64,000 nt of DNA from Agrobacterium tumefaciens (GCF_017726655.1 NZ_CP072308.1:1426001-1490000), one strand, 5' to 3'. Numbered from the stretch's first letter, positions 1 through 11,076 are shown. Numbers and translations are program-made. The notes: generated by a model not told the origin, from the letters alone.

Positions 1-1312
1 GATAGCTGTGCTTCAGACGGCCGCGGGCAAACAGGTTGTTTTCCGTGATCAGCGCCTTGATGACTCGATCATTGGCGTCACCCTTCTTGCCGTTATCGTC
101 CATGACGCGGGCAGCACCGCCTTCGGCCGACGGGCCGAAACCGGGGGCGTCTTCGGTGTAGAAACCGTCGTCGCCGACCGTGAACGGGATCTTGGAGGAG
201 ATGCCGCGCGCTTCCAGATCGCGCGCCTGCGCCATCCACGCGTCAAAGTCCTCGCGGCCATGGCCGGGGGCCGTGTGCACAAAGCCGGTACCGGCATCGT
301 CGGTGACGTGATCGCCATCGAGAACCGGAACAGGGAAGGTGTAACCCAGCGAAGCCAGCGGGTGGGCGCAGGTGACAGCCGCGAGTTCTTCCGCTTTCAC
401 ATCGCGCAGGCGTGTGAATTCGAGCTTTGCCTTGGCAAAGCACTCGGCAGCCAGCTTGTCTGCGAAAACGAGTTTTTCGCCCGGCTGCGGCCCGAAATCA
501 TTCGTCGCTGCCGTGACCTCGTAAAGGCCATAGGCGATGCGCGAGGAAAACGAGACGGCGCGGTTGCCCGGGATCGTCCAAGGCGTGGTCGTCCAGATGA
601 CGATCGAAGCGCCATTGAGCTCGGCAGAGCCCTCAACGACCGGGAACTTCACCCAGATCGTGTCGCTCTCGACGTCATGATATTCGACTTCCGCTTCCGC
701 CAGCGCCGTACGTTCCACGACCGACCACATGATCGGCTTGGAACCGCGGTAGAGTTGGCCGCTCTTGGCGATCTTCAAAAGTTCGCCGGCGATACGGGCT
801 TCGGCGTGGAAGTTCATCGTCGTGTAAGGGTTTTCGAAGTCGCCCTCGATGCCGAGGCGCTTGAACTCTTCCGACTGGACCTTGATCCAGCCGGCCGCGA
901 ACTCACGGCACTCCTTGCGGAATTCGTTGACCGGAACCTCGTCCTTGTTCTTGCCCTTGGCGCGGTAGGATTCCTCGATCTTCCATTCGATCGGCAGGCC
1001 GTGGCAATCCCAGCCCGGCACGTAATTGGCGTCGTAACCGCGCATCTGGAACGAGCGGGTGATGACGTCCTTCAGGATCTTGTTCAGCGCATGGCCGATA
1101 TGGATGTTGCCATTGGCATAGGGCGGGCCGTCATGCAGCACGAATTTTTCGCGGCCGGCGGCCGAGGCGCGCAGCTTCTTGTAAAGGCCCATCTCCTGCC
1201 AGCGTTTTACCGTTTCCGGTTCCTTCTGCGGCAAGCCGGCGCGCATCGGAAAATCCGTCTGCGGCAGATAGAGGGTGGTGGAGTAGTCCAGTTTTTCTGC
1301 GGTGTCGCTCAT
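1..1312 (-). CDS. ileS: Isoleucyl-tRNA synthetase, N-terminal part (cut by window start)
   Basis: Class I aminoacyl-tRNA synthetase that charges tRNA-Ile in the cytoplasm. The 437 visible codons begin [13 protein letters not shown] and contain the class I ATP-binding signature NIHIGHAL near residue 71, followed by the synthetase core and the start of the editing domain ([12 protein letters not shown], where misacylated Val-tRNA is hydrolysed). The KMSKS loop and C-terminal domain lie outside the window. The start ATG at 1312 has only a weak ribosome-binding site. It lies 287 bp downstream of ribF on the same strand, an arrangement common in bacteria (ribF-ileS). A long frame on the opposite strand is an antisense shadow. 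Confidence 0.96.
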   Translation of the reverse strand, partial: MSDTAEKLDYSTTLYLPQTDFPMRAGLPQKEPETVKRWQEMGLYKKLRASAAGREKFVLHDGPPYANGNIHIGHALNKILKDVITRSFQMRGYDANYVPGWDCHGLPIEWKIEESYRAKGKNKDEVPVNEFRKECREFAAGWIKVQSEEFKRLGIEGDFENPYTTMNFHAEARIAGELLKIAKSGQLYRGSKPIMWSVVERTALAEAEVEYHDVESDTIWVKFPVVEGSAELNGASIVIWTTTPWTIPGNRAVSFSSRIAYGLYEVTAATNDFGPQPGEKLVFADKLAAECFAKAKLEFTRLRDVKAEELAAVTCAHPLASLGYTFPVPVLDGDHVTDDAGTGFVHTAPGHGREDFDAWMAQARDLEARGISSKIPFTVGDDGFYTEDAPGFGPSAEGGAARVMDDNGKKGDANDRVIKALITENNLFARGRLKHSY

Positions 1313-1433
1313 AATCGTACCGTTGTTGCGCGCCGTATCGGTCGCGCGATCTCAATTGCAAAGAGGGCAAATTCGGAAAGCGCCATGTCATTCCACATGT
1401 CCTAAAAACCACATGTGATGGAAGCGCCAAAAT

Positions 1434-1474
1434 CCCGGACCTTCCGGCTCTCTCAGAGCGGGCGGAAGGCCGGG
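1434..1474 (-). terminator. Strong hairpin in the ribF-ileS gap
   Basis: Long imperfect palindrome: CCCGG plus CCTTCCG pair with CGGAAGG plus CCGGG, with one unpaired A at 1439, and inside it GCTCT pairs with AGAGC around a 3-base loop. On the minus strand it follows ribF and precedes ileS. It is followed by ATTTTGG rather than a clean T run, so it may be a partial terminator or a structured ileS leader. A second inverted pair, CACATGT (1394-1400) and ACATGTG (1411-1417), lies between it and ileS. Confidence 0.5.
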
Positions 1475-1599
1475 CCAATAATTCGGCCAATCTGAACTGC
1501 AAATTTCAACCGGTATTGGGACATGGACGGTTGTTTATGCGGTTTCCCGGCAAAAAGGAAGTGAAAAGCGACGGTGATGGGCGAGCCGATGGCGGAGGG

Positions 1600-2580
1600 T
1601 CAGAATGCGATCTTCGCATCCAGTTCGCTGAGCGGACGCACGCCCGAAAGCATCGCCCTCGCCTCCTCTTCATCGCGCCTGATCTGGGCAACCAGCGGAT
1701 CGAGCCCGTCGAACTTCAATTCATCGCGCAGGTGGCCGAAGAAGGAGACCGAGCAGACCTCGCCATAGAGATCGCCCGAAAAATCAAAAACGAATGTTTC
1801 GAGCAGCGCTGCGCCGTTGTCCGTGACGGTCGGGCGATAACCGAAGCTCGCCACGCCGTCGCGGATCGAGCCATCAGGCCGTCGGAAGCGAACGGCATAG
1901 ATGCCGGCCTTCAGCTCCGTTTCCGGCGCCAGGGCCATGTTGGCGGTGGGGTAACCCAGCGTGCGGCCAAGCTTCTGGCCGCCGATGACTTCGCTTTCCA
2001 CCGTGAAACGGTAACCGAGCAGGCCCGCGGCGCCCGCCACATCGCCCTCGCACAGAAGCGAACGTATCCGGCTCGAAGAAACGACATCCGCGCCCTCGTC
2101 GCGGAAGGCATCCACCAGAGTCACGTCGAAACCATGGCGTTTGCCTGCTTCCATCAGGAATGCCGGCCCACCTTCCCGACCCTTGCCGAAATGGAAATCG
2201 AAGCCGGTGACGACGGCGCTGGCATGCAGCCAGTCAATCAGGATGGACTGGACGAATTCTTCCGCCGAGCGCTGCGAAAACTCGCGGTCGAACGGATATT
2301 CGATGACGGAGCGGAAACCGATAGCTTCGAGGATGCGCGCTTTCAAAGGGGCGGGTGTGAGGCGGAACACGGGCGTGTCGGGCCTGAACACGGAACGGGG
2401 ATGCGGCTCGAAGGTCAGCACCAGCGCGGGGACGCCGCGAGCTTCCGCCAGTTCAAGCGCACGATCGAGCACGGCCCGGTGGCCGCGATGCACGCCATCG
2501 AAATTGCCGATGGCGACGACGCCGCCACGAAGAGCTTCCGGCAGCGGCTCCTTTTGTTCATTGCGGTGAAAGACGGTCAT
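1600..2580 (-). CDS. ribF: Bifunctional riboflavin kinase / FAD synthetase
   Basis: Makes FMN and FAD from riboflavin: the C-terminal kinase phosphorylates riboflavin and the N-terminal nucleotidyltransferase adenylates FMN. 326 aa, normal for the family. The N-terminal half carries the nucleotidyltransferase motif AIGNFDGVHRGH (about residues 22-33). The C-terminal half carries the flavokinase signature GQKLGRTLGYPTANM. It is followed on the same strand by ileS and preceded by a HAD hydrolase gene 47 bp upstream, so the three may be transcribed together. No FMN riboswitch is seen upstream. Confidence 0.96.
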   Translation of the reverse strand: MTVFHRNEQKEPLPEALRGGVVAIGNFDGVHRGHRAVLDRALELAEARGVPALVLTFEPHPRSVFRPDTPVFRLTPAPLKARILEAIGFRSVIEYPFDREFSQRSAEEFVQSILIDWLHASAVVTGFDFHFGKGREGGPAFLMEAGKRHGFDVTLVDAFRDEGADVVSSSRIRSLLCEGDVAGAAGLLGYRFTVESEVIGGQKLGRTLGYPTANMALAPETELKAGIYAVRFRRPDGSIRDGVASFGYRPTVTDNGAALLETFVFDFSGDLYGEVCSVSFFGHLRDELKFDGLDPLVAQIRRDEEEARAMLSGVRPLSELDAKIAF

Positions 2581-2627
2581 GACAGTCGATCCATTCCAGC
2601 GCCAGCTGTTGATGAGGCGAGACGCCC

Positions 2628-3476
2628 TCAGGCCAGTCTAGGCATCCACCAGCCGGGAGAAGCACCTTGCCCCTTGAGATAGGCATTCAGAAGCGCCTCG
2701 TCCGTCTGGCCGTTCAGCGTATATTCGGCGACGTGAATACCGCCGCTGATATAAAGAAGGTTGAGGCCGCTCGCAATCGCACCCTTCACATCCGTCGGCA
2801 TGCCATCGCCGATGGCGAGAACGCGATCCTTGGCGAAAGCACCGCGCACCTCCTTGGCCGCAGCCAGGCAGGCCTCATAGATCGGCGCATGCGGCTTCCC
2901 GGCGATGCGGACTTCGCCACCGAGCTGTTCGTAATAAGCGGCCATGGCGCCGGCGCAGGGAATGATGCGCTCGCCGCGTTCGACCACCAGATCCGGGTTG
3001 GCGCAGATCATCGGGACCTTGCGGGCGACGAAGCTCTTGAGCATGTCGGTATAATCTTCCGGCGTTTCGGTCTCGTCGTCGAAAAAGCCGGTGCAGACGA
3101 CAGAGTCAGCCTCCGCTTCGCCAACCACCTCGACATCGAGGCCTTCGAGCAGCGGCATGTCTCGCTCGGGACCAAGCAGGAAGACCTTTCTGGGGCCTTC
3201 CGCTATCAGGCCGCGCGTGACGTCGCCTGAGGTGATGATGCGGTCATAGGCCTCGTCGGGCACGCCGAGCACACGAAGCTGCGCAATGACGCCGGGGGCA
3301 GGACGCGGGGAATTGGTGATGAGCACGACCGTCTTGCCGGCCTCGCGCGCGGTCCGCAGCGCAATCGCCGCATCCGGGAAAGCGCTGACACCATTGTGCA
3401 ATACGCCCCAGACATCCGAAAGAATGACATCGAACCCATCAGTGATGTCGCCGAGAGTATGAATGCGGTGGGCCAT
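2628..3476 (-). CDS. HAD-superfamily hydrolase, TIGR01459/NagD-like
   Basis: 282-aa cytoplasmic phosphatase-like protein of the class II HAD group. Motif I is SDVWGVLHNG (N-terminal), motif II is ITNSPRPAPG, and motif IV is GDGMPTDVKGA near the C-terminus; the first aspartate expected to form the phosphoenzyme is present. The ATG at 3476 was chosen because the GGAAAG at -6 fits a ribosome-binding site and because homologues begin just before the motif I region (MAHRIHTLGDI); an upstream in-frame start would add 49 residues of low-complexity sequence. The substrate cannot be told from sequence. It diverges from groES. Confidence 0.88.
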   Translation of the reverse strand: MAHRIHTLGDITDGFDVILSDVWGVLHNGVSAFPDAAIALRTAREAGKTVVLITNSPRPAPGVIAQLRVLGVPDEAYDRIITSGDVTRGLIAEGPRKVFLLGPERDMPLLEGLDVEVVGEAEADSVVCTGFFDDETETPEDYTDMLKSFVARKVPMICANPDLVVERGERIIPCAGAMAAYYEQLGGEVRIAGKPHAPIYEACLAAAKEVRGAFAKDRVLAIGDGMPTDVKGAIASGLNLLYISGGIHVAEYTLNGQTDEALLNAYLKGQGASPGWWMPRLA

Positions 3477-3724
3477 GAGATGCTTTCCGGATGCGAGAAG
3501 AGGGTGTGCGTCACATCGCAAAGCGGAAGGCCGATGGCAAGGAAAAAAGCGCCGCCGCGCCGGGCTTGCAGCCGGCTGACACAGTCCGGACACAAATGTC
3601 GCGTGGCTTCCCAACCTTCGCAACAGGCCGAAGGAATGCCGCCACAGCCTTCGCTCGGGAAGGGAAAAATTCCGTCACGGAACGCTGATAACCATAGGCC
3701 GTAAAATTTTTCAGGCAGGGCGTT
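3477..3724. other. Intergenic, upstream of the groES promoter
   Basis: Spacer between the divergent HAD hydrolase and groES. The groES-proximal part (3725-3844) holds the heat-shock promoter, the CIRCE element and the leader. In the rest I see nothing beyond the presumed promoter of the HAD gene. Short frames here lack ribosome-binding sites and family features. Confidence 0.6.
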
Positions 3725-3753
3725 CTTGACTCCGGGAGAAGCCCTCCTTATCT
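3725..3753 (+). promoter_or_regulatory. Sigma-32 (RpoH)-type heat-shock promoter of groESL
   Basis: CTTGAC at 3725-3730 and CCTTATCT at 3746-3753 match the alphaproteobacterial RpoH pattern (CTTG, about 17 bp, CYTAT). It sits directly upstream of the CIRCE operator and about 90 bp before groES. Expected to drive heat-induced groESL transcription; the transcription start is inferred, not seen. Confidence 0.75.
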
Positions 3754-3761
3754 CGGTTGTG

Positions 3762-3788
3762 CTGGCACTCGACAAACGAGAGTGCTAA
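3762..3788 (+). promoter_or_regulatory. CIRCE operator (HrcA binding site)
   Basis: Inverted repeat CTGGCACTC, 9-bp spacer, GAGTGCTAA. The right arm matches the CIRCE consensus exactly and the left arm differs at two of nine positions. The position just after the RpoH promoter fits repression of groESL by HrcA, known for agrobacterial groESL. Confidence 0.92.
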
Positions 3789-3844
3789 CACCCATCAGGC
3801 GAGCTGCAAAAGCTCGCGCAGTCATTTGATCGAGGGATTAGACA

Positions 3845-4141
3845 ATGACAAGCACCAATTTCCGCCCGCTTCACGATCGCGTCGTCGTTCGTCGCGTTGA
3901 GTCCGAAGAAAAGACCAAGGGTGGCATCATCATTCCCGATACCGCCAAGGAAAAGCCGCAGGAAGGCGAAATCGTCGCCGTCGGTTCCGGCGCGCGCGAT
4001 GAGTCCGGCAAGGTCGTCGCTCTCGACGTCAAGGCTGGTGACCGCGTTCTGTTCGGCAAGTGGTCCGGCACCGAAGTCAAGATCAACGGCGAAGACCTTC
4101 TGATCATGAAGGAAGCCGACATCATGGGCATCATCGGCTGA
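3845..4141 (+). CDS. groES: Co-chaperonin GroES (Hsp10)
   Basis: 98-aa lid of the GroEL cage; forms a heptameric ring that caps GroEL and drives ATP-dependent folding. It shows [12 protein letters not shown] at the N-terminus, the mobile loop around [17 protein letters not shown] (residues about 21-37), and the [13 protein letters not shown] roof strand. ATG at 3845 follows GAGGGATT. It is the first gene of groES-groEL, with a 73-bp gap to groEL. Regulated by the RpoH promoter and CIRCE upstream. Confidence 0.98.
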   Translation: MTSTNFRPLHDRVVVRRVESEEKTKGGIIIPDTAKEKPQEGEIVAVGSGARDESGKVVALDVKAGDRVLFGKWSGTEVKINGEDLLIMKEADIMGIIG

Positions 4142-4166
4142 TTTCGGCCAACCCATCCTTCCTTAA

Positions 4167-5849
<1,683 letters not shown>

Positions 5850-5871
5850 TCAGTCCTGTCACCGGATTAAG

Positions 5872-5899
5872 AAAGGGCGGTCTTCGGATCGCCCTTTTT
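5872..5899 (+). terminator. groEL terminator, copy 1
   Basis: Stem AAAGGGCG / CGCCCTTT extended by GTC/GAT around a TTCG tetraloop, followed by TTTTT. A classic intrinsic terminator 23 bp after the groEL stop. Confidence 0.93.
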
Positions 5900-5991
5900 G
5901 TTTGCCGCCCATGCCCTTTAAGTGGGTCCGGCGTCGCGAGCGCGCCGGTCGGGCGGCATGGACTTCCAGTCAGTCCTGTCACCGGATTAAG

Positions 5992-6019
5992 AAAGGGCGG
6001 TCTCCGGATCGCCCTTTTT
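5992..6019 (+). terminator. groEL terminator, copy 2
   Basis: Same 8-bp stem and T run as copy 1, 120 bp downstream; the loop has changed from TTCG to TCCG, losing the perfect tetraloop. Confidence 0.85.
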
Positions 6020-6112
6020 GTTTGCCGCCCATGCCCTTTAAGTGGGTCCGGCGTCGCGAGCGCGCCGGTCGGGCGGCATGGACTTCCAGTCAGTCCCGTC
6101 ACCGGAATAAGG

Positions 6113-6140
6113 AAAGGGCGGTCTCCGGATCGCCCTTTTT
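6113..6140 (+). terminator. groEL terminator, copy 3
   Basis: Third copy, stem AAAGGGCG (6113-6120) and CGCCCTTT (6131-6138), T run to 6140. Shifted one base relative to the period by a small insertion before it. Confidence 0.85.
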
Positions 6141-6155
6141 CGTTTGCTGCCGTGC

Positions 6156-6605
6156 GATATTGGTCTCTTTTGAGACAGACGCAATGGCGGGCCGCAATCA
6201 GCCACAAATTCGAAGATTACTGACGGTTATGCGGGCGGATGACTATTTATCGTACATCCGCGCAAGCGGCTTCCAGCTTTTTGGGGGCCTTTGTCTAGTT
6301 TTACCAACCGGCCGCTTCGGGTTCGATGTCCGGAGGCACGTTCGACTGCGGCTGGCGGAAATACTTGCGCCTTCCGGCTTTCAGGATCAGGAGCAAGGTC
6401 AGGTCAGTGGCTTTTCCTGTTTCCGCGCCTGGAGCAACGTTGCTTCTATTCTTGAGCCCGTCCAATACGGAGGACCTGACCGTTCACAAAATGAAGACAA
6501 ATTGTCTCCTATTGTTCATCTTTCTGGGCGAATGATTTTCCGTCATTGATATCTCCAGACATTGCCCCAAACCGGCGACACGCCGATCAATTACCGGAGA
6601 TTTCC
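6156..6605. other. 450-bp gene-free region with several palindromes
   Basis: No convincing gene. Perfect inverted pairs seen: GCGGATG (6235-6241) with CATCCGC (6255-6261); GGTCAGGTC (6397-6405) with GACCTGACC (6473-6481), enclosing the palindrome AGCAACGTTGCT (6433-6444); and AGACAA-A-TTGTCT (6495-6507) about 100 bp before the DoxX gene, a possible operator. Frames through here lack ribosome-binding sites and recognisable domains. Confidence 0.5.
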
Positions 6606-7052
6606 ATGTCCAGCAGCCAGAACGTTCTCGTTCTTATTGCCCGTATCCTGCTTTCCTTCATCTTCATCTATTCCGGCTTTGGTAAGCTGACTGATCCGGC
6701 CGGTACGGCTGGCATGATCGCCGGTGCCGGCATGCCTGCCGCAACCGCGCTCGCCTATCTGGCAGGTCTTTTCGAACTCGTGACCGGTCTTGCCATTCTC
6801 GCCGGTTTCCAGACGAAGATCGCCGCCTGGGCCCTGGCCGTCTTCTGCGTCTTCACCGGCCTCGTCTTCCACAGCGGCACCGTTGCCGTTCCCGGCTGGC
6901 CTGACCCGGCTCTCGGCTGGATCAATGCGCTGAACGGCATCATGCTGATGAAAAACATTACCCTCGCCGGCGCTTACATCCTGCTCGCTGCCTTCGGCCC
7001 CGGCGCCTATTCCGTCGATGCGAAGCGCGGTGTTGCTCTGGCCCACGCCTGA
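6606..7052 (+). CDS. DoxX family inner-membrane protein
   Basis: 148-aa integral membrane protein with four hydrophobic segments. The N-terminal ARILLSFIFIYSGFGKL is the typical DoxX start, followed by GMIAGAGMPAATALAYLAG. DoxX-type proteins are linked to redox or thiol stress, but the exact role here is unknown. ATG at 6606 is preceded by GGAGA five bases upstream; an upstream in-frame start would add 20 polar residues before the first membrane segment. Single-gene unit ended by a bidirectional terminator. Confidence 0.88.
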   Translation: MSSSQNVLVLIARILLSFIFIYSGFGKLTDPAGTAGMIAGAGMPAATALAYLAGLFELVTGLAILAGFQTKIAAWALAVFCVFTGLVFHSGTVAVPGWPDPALGWINALNGIMLMKNITLAGAYILLAAFGPGAYSVDAKRGVALAHA

Positions 7053-7070
7053 TCCGAATAGACCATAAAC

Positions 7071-7105
7071 AAAAAGGCCGCCGGAGCGATCCGGCGGCTT
7101 TTTTT
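7071..7105. terminator. Bidirectional terminator between DoxX gene and hisG
   Basis: Perfect 9-bp stem GCCGCCGGA / TCCGGCGGC around GCGA, with AAAAA on the left and T7 on the right, so it can stop transcription from the DoxX gene (+) and from hisG (-). Confidence 0.93.
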
Positions 7106-7114
7106 GTTTAGTTC

Positions 7115-7807
7115 TCAGACCGCCGCTTTGATGCGGGACGCGATCTCTTGCACCGCCGCATTACCTTCATGCTCCGGCTTGCGGGCGCGGACAAAACAGG
7201 CTTCCGAACGAACGATGATGCCGTCGGAGAGAATTTTCAGGTGATTGGCTTTCAGGGTCGAACCCGTAGAGGTGATATCAACGATGATATCCGCCTGCCC
7301 CGCCGCCGGCGCGCCTTCGGTGGCGCCGAGGCTTTCGACGATCCTGTAAAGCTGAATGCCATGCTGGCGCGAAAAGAACTGCTGCGTCAGCCGCCAGTAT
7401 TTGGTTGCGATGGCCAGCCTTCTGCCATGGCGGGCGCGGAATTCCGAAGCGACATCACCGAGATCGGCCATGCTGTCCACATCCAGCCAGATTTCCGGCA
7501 CAGCGACCACGACATCGGCATGGCCGAAACCGAGACGGGCGCAAAATTCCACCTGCGCATCGGCATTGGTCAGGCCCTCACGCACCAGATCTTCCCCGGT
7601 CACGCCGAAATCCACCGTGCCGGCACCGATCTCGCGGGCGATCTCGGAGGCCGACAGGTAGGCGATCTCGATATCGTCGCGACCTTCGACGCGGCCGCGA
7701 TAGGAACGATCATTGCCGACGGCAGCGACTTTCAGCCCGGCGCGTTCGAGAACAGCGGAGGAATCTTCCTTCATCCGGCCCTTGGAGGGCAATGCGATGG
7801 TGATCAT
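7115..7807 (-). CDS. hisG: ATP phosphoribosyltransferase catalytic subunit, short form
   Basis: First step of histidine synthesis: condenses ATP and PRPP. 230 aa, the short form that lacks the regulatory C-terminal domain and so needs HisZ. Motifs: IALPSKGRM at the N-terminus, the [12 protein letters not shown] region, and the PRPP loop [16 protein letters not shown] near residues 175-190. Its start overlaps the hisZ stop by 4 bp (ATGA), indicating translational coupling. Confidence 0.96.
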   Translation of the reverse strand: MITIALPSKGRMKEDSSAVLERAGLKVAAVGNDRSYRGRVEGRDDIEIAYLSASEIAREIGAGTVDFGVTGEDLVREGLTNADAQVEFCARLGFGHADVVVAVPEIWLDVDSMADLGDVASEFRARHGRRLAIATKYWRLTQQFFSRQHGIQLYRIVESLGATEGAPAAGQADIIVDITSTGSTLKANHLKILSDGIIVRSEACFVRARKPEHEGNAAVQEIASRIKAAV

Positions 7808-8928
7808 GGCTTACTCCCGCGCACCGTTTCGATGCGATCCAGCCAGAGCGAGAAGCCCACGGCCGGTATTTTTTCCTGTGCGCCGAGCAGCGTCAACAGC
7901 CGGTCAAAACGGCCGCCACCCGCGAGAACACTGTCTCCACCCGCTTCCATCACCTCGAAAACAAGGCCGGTATAATAGTCCAGCGGGCGACCGAAGGCCG
8001 CGCCATAGGTGACGGTTTCGAGGTCAACGCCAGCGTTCGAAAGAGCCGCGACACGTTTGTCGAAAGCGGAAAGCGCCCCATCCAGTTTCAGCTTCGCCTT
8101 TGTGGCAAAATCCGCCAGAACCTGCGAGGCCTGCGGTAGAGGCGCCTTCAGAGCGAGGAACTGCTTCAGCAGCGCAAAACTGTCATCCGGCAGACGTGTC
8201 GCCGCAAGGGCCAGTTTTTCCCTGAGGCGGCGGGCGATTTCCTGTGGCGAGCGGCTTGCATTGGTGGAATAGCCGGTCTCCTGCATCACCGTGTCGAGAT
8301 AATCGACCAGCACCGCCTCATCCCCGGTCGCCAATAGTCCGGCGACGCGGGCGTCCAGCCCGGTCATCGGCTTCGGATGCACGAGGCTTTCCAGCAGCGC
8401 ATCGAGCTGCGCCATATCGCCGAAGGCCTGCACCAGCCGCTTCTGCCAGCCGAGCGGCAGGCCGAGGGCCGCCACCACCGCCTCGAACACCTGCTGGTCG
8501 CCCAGCGTGACGGCAAGCGCCCGGCCCGGCAGCAGACGCCGCAGTATCCCGGTGGCATCGATGACCGCACGCGCATCGGCGGCGGCGATATCGGTATCAC
8601 CGAGATCCTCGATACCGGCCTGATAAAACTCATTCGCGCCCTCACGGCGCTGGCGGAAGACTTCACCGAGATAGGAATAACGCTTCGGCGTGCCGGTGGC
8701 GGTCTCGATATGGCGCAGACAGACGGGGATGGTGAATTCGGGTCGCAGGCAGAGGCTTGTCCCCGTCTCGCTCTCGGTCATGAAGATACGGCGGCGCAGA
8801 TCCTCGCCTGCCATATCCAGAAACGGTTCAGCGGGCTGGATCACAGGCGTGTTCACGCGGCTCGTACGGCGCGCAGCGAATTCTTCCAGTAGCTCTCCGG
8901 CAAATTCCGGCATGTCGATCAGGGGCAT
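7804..8928 (-). CDS. hisZ: ATP phosphoribosyltransferase regulatory subunit HisZ
   Basis: 374-aa paralogue of the histidyl-tRNA synthetase catalytic core that lost tRNA charging and acts as the regulatory partner of short HisG. Class II synthetase-like motifs remain: [18 protein letters not shown] (motif 2 region) and [30 protein letters not shown] near the C-terminus. It lacks the anticodon-binding domain found in HisS. Lies between a VOC protein and hisG in the hisS unit. Confidence 0.94.
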   Translation of the reverse strand: MPLIDMPEFAGELLEEFAARRTSRVNTPVIQPAEPFLDMAGEDLRRRIFMTESETGTSLCLRPEFTIPVCLRHIETATGTPKRYSYLGEVFRQRREGANEFYQAGIEDLGDTDIAAADARAVIDATGILRRLLPGRALAVTLGDQQVFEAVVAALGLPLGWQKRLVQAFGDMAQLDALLESLVHPKPMTGLDARVAGLLATGDEAVLVDYLDTVMQETGYSTNASRSPQEIARRLREKLALAATRLPDDSFALLKQFLALKAPLPQASQVLADFATKAKLKLDGALSAFDKRVAALSNAGVDLETVTYGAAFGRPLDYYTGLVFEVMEAGGDSVLAGGGRFDRLLTLLGAQEKIPAVGFSLWLDRIETVRGSKP

Positions 8929-8944
8929 GGAACGGTACTTTTCG

Positions 8945-9313
8945 TCACGGTTCGAGCGGCTGCATCATTTCGATGCGGTTTCCGAAGGGATCATGGACAT
9001 AAAACCGGTGATACCCTTCCAGCGGCTCATCCTCAACCACATGGCAGCCCGCTGTTTCAAGTGTTTTTCGCAAGGTTGCGAGATCATCGACCAGAAACGC
9101 CGGATGGGCTTTTTTCGCCGGTCGGAAATCCTGCTCGACGCCCAGGTGCAGTTTTGTCGAACCCCGGCTGAACCAACAGCCGCCGCGCGCACCCAGATTG
9201 ACAGGTTTTGCCTGCTCCGCAAAGCCGAGCAGGCTGCCGTAAAAAGCCCGCGCCTCTTCTTCGCGGCCGGCTGGCATCGCCAGTTGAACATGGTCGAGCG
9301 CAAGGATTCCCAT
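8945..9313 (-). CDS. VOC-family (glyoxalase/bleomycin-resistance fold) protein
   Basis: 122-aa single VOC module. N-terminal LDHVQLAMP supplies the first metal-ligand histidine, STKLHLGVE a middle His/Glu, and DPFGNRIEMMQP the C-terminal glutamate, so metal binding looks intact. ATG at 9313, 4 bp after the hisS stop, was chosen because it directly precedes the VOC fold; an upstream start would run inside hisS. Placed between hisS and hisZ and surely co-transcribed with them. The substrate is unknown; no known histidine step needs it. Confidence 0.86.
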   Translation of the reverse strand: MGILALDHVQLAMPAGREEEARAFYGSLLGFAEQAKPVNLGARGGCWFSRGSTKLHLGVEQDFRPAKKAHPAFLVDDLATLRKTLETAGCHVVEDEPLEGYHRFYVHDPFGNRIEMMQPLEP

Positions 9314-9317
9314 GGCT

Positions 9318-10841
9318 TCAGCGCCCTTCGGTGGCGCGGCGAACGTCCTCTGCCTGATGCTCCAGAATCTCGCGGACCTTTGCCACCAGCTCGGCCTCCG
9401 GCACGCTGACCTGGGCCACACGCGCCTCGCGCCAGCTGGCATTGTCCTCGATCTCGCCGGAGAGGCGCTTGCCCTCGATCAGGTCCTTGATCTGCACCAC
9501 GCCTTCGGCGCGCTCGTCACCGCCCTGAATAATGGCGATGGGGGAGCCGAGGCGGTCGGCATATTTCAGCTGGTTGCCGAATTTCTTCCAGTTGCCCTGG
9601 TACATTTCGGCGCGGATGCCTTCAGCGCGCAACGCCTGCGTGAAGCGCTGGTAACGGCCCATGCTCTCCACATCACCATCCATGACGGTGATGAGAACAG
9701 GAGCGAGCGGCTTGACCTGTCCGAGCTTGCCGAGGTTCTTGAGCGCCGTCATCAGCCGAGAAACGCCAATGGAGAAGCCCGTGGCCGGAACCGGCTGGCC
9801 CATGAAGCGCGAAACGAGGCCGTCGTAACGACCGCCGCCGCCGACGGATCCGAACACGACCTTTTCGCCCTTTTCATTGGTGACGTCGAAGGTGAGCTCG
9901 GCCTCATAGACCGGGCCGGTGTAATATTCGAGGCCGCGCACGACTGAGGGGTCGATCTTGATGCGATCAGCGCCGTATCCGGCACTGGTGACCAGAGCGC
10001 CGATGGTGTTCAGCTCATCAACGCCTTCCTCACCTTTCGAGGTGCCCGCAACCAGTTTCGCGAGATCATTTGCACTTGCCGCATAATCCTTGATGCCAAC
10101 GAAAAACAGGACCTTTTCGATCTGCTCGTCACCGAGACCGGCACCCTTGGTAAAGTCACCGGACTCGTCCTTGCGGCCGGGACCGAGCAGCAGCTTCACG
10201 CCTTCCGGCCCGAACTTGTCGAGCTTGTCGATGGCGCGCAGCACGTTCAGACGACGACCGGCATTCTCCTCGCCGCCGAGACCGATGGCTTCCATGACGC
10301 CGTCGAGCACCTTGCGGTTATTGACTCGGATGACATAGTCGCCGCGCTTGATGCCAAGCGCTTCCAGCGTATCTGACATCATCATGCACATTTCGGCATC
10401 GGCCTGCACGCCGGCTGCACCCACCGTATCGGCGTCGAACTGCATGAACTGCCGGAAGCGGCCAGGGCCGGGCTTTTCGTTGCGGAAGACGTAACCGGCG
10501 CGATAGGTGCGGTATGGCAGCTGGATTTCGTTGAAGTTCTCAGCGACATGACGGGCGAGCGGTGCGGTCAGATCGTAGCGCAGGCTCATCCACTGGTCGT
10601 CGTCATCCTGCAGCGAAAACACACCTTCGTTCGGGCGGTCGCTATCGGGCAGGAACTTGCCGAGCGCATCGGTATATTCGAACTGCGGCGTTTCGATCGG
10701 GTCGAAGCCATAGAGCTCGTAAACCCTGCGGATCTTGTCGATCATCTCGTTGGTGGCATGGATATCGGCAGCCGAGCGGTCCACGAAGCCACGCGGCAGG
10801 CGGGCTTTCAGTTTCTGAGGCTTTTTTGCTTTTTCGCTCAT
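9318..10841 (-). CDS. hisS: Histidyl-tRNA synthetase
   Basis: Class IIa synthetase that charges tRNA-His; 507 aa, the long alphaproteobacterial type. Motif 2 region [20 protein letters not shown], histidine loop [27 protein letters not shown], motif 3 [12 protein letters not shown], and a C-terminal anticodon-binding domain ([12 protein letters not shown]). First gene of hisS-VOC-hisZ-hisG; the paralogues HisS and HisZ lie in one transcription unit. Confidence 0.96.
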   Translation of the reverse strand: MSEKAKKPQKLKARLPRGFVDRSAADIHATNEMIDKIRRVYELYGFDPIETPQFEYTDALGKFLPDSDRPNEGVFSLQDDDDQWMSLRYDLTAPLARHVAENFNEIQLPYRTYRAGYVFRNEKPGPGRFRQFMQFDADTVGAAGVQADAEMCMMMSDTLEALGIKRGDYVIRVNNRKVLDGVMEAIGLGGEENAGRRLNVLRAIDKLDKFGPEGVKLLLGPGRKDESGDFTKGAGLGDEQIEKVLFFVGIKDYAASANDLAKLVAGTSKGEEGVDELNTIGALVTSAGYGADRIKIDPSVVRGLEYYTGPVYEAELTFDVTNEKGEKVVFGSVGGGGRYDGLVSRFMGQPVPATGFSIGVSRLMTALKNLGKLGQVKPLAPVLITVMDGDVESMGRYQRFTQALRAEGIRAEMYQGNWKKFGNQLKYADRLGSPIAIIQGGDERAEGVVQIKDLIEGKRLSGEIEDNASWREARVAQVSVPEAELVAKVREILEHQAEDVRRATEGR

Positions 10842-10878
10842 GATGCCGATCCGATATTTTCCTGGAATTATGCCGGTG

Positions 10879-10899
10879 TTAAAGCGCGCCGCGCTTTAA
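10879..10899. repeat. Perfect hairpin upstream of hisS
   Basis: TTAAAGCGC, 3-base loop, GCGCTTTAA, 38 bp before the hisS start and next to the dispersed repeat at 10914. No T run on either side. Could be part of the repeat element or a regulatory hairpin. Confidence 0.55.
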
Positions 10900-10913
10900 A
10901 TTCTGTTTTTTAC

Positions 10914-10958
10914 GCATGTCTTTGTCCCAAAACCGCTGCGCACTTTTGGGAGACATGC
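10914..10958. repeat. Dispersed short palindromic repeat, copy A
   Basis: 45-bp imperfect palindrome running from GCATGTC to GACATGC with AAAACCG and CACTTTT inside. Its reverse complement aligns with the 43-bp element at 46388-46430 (both GCAT..TC..AAAAGTG...CGGTTTT...GA.ATGC). REP-like intergenic elements of this shape are common in Rhizobiaceae from memory. Confidence 0.7.
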
Positions 10959-11076
10959 TTTAGAGGATGAAGCCCGGTGCGGCAAGCCGCAAAGGCTCCG
11001 GTTTTACTGGCTTCTGAAAGCAAGCGATGCTATGTGGGATGCGTGTATCCCGCTTCAGTCGGAAAGGACGCGAGCA

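Noticed and set aside
8..1405. Long plus-strand open frame opposite ileS
   Set aside because: Antisense shadow of ileS; no ribosome-binding site or known domain, while the minus strand has the HIGH signature.
1313..1599. T-box riboswitch upstream of ileS
   Set aside because: No T-box sequence or specifier loop; T-boxes are not usual in this lineage.
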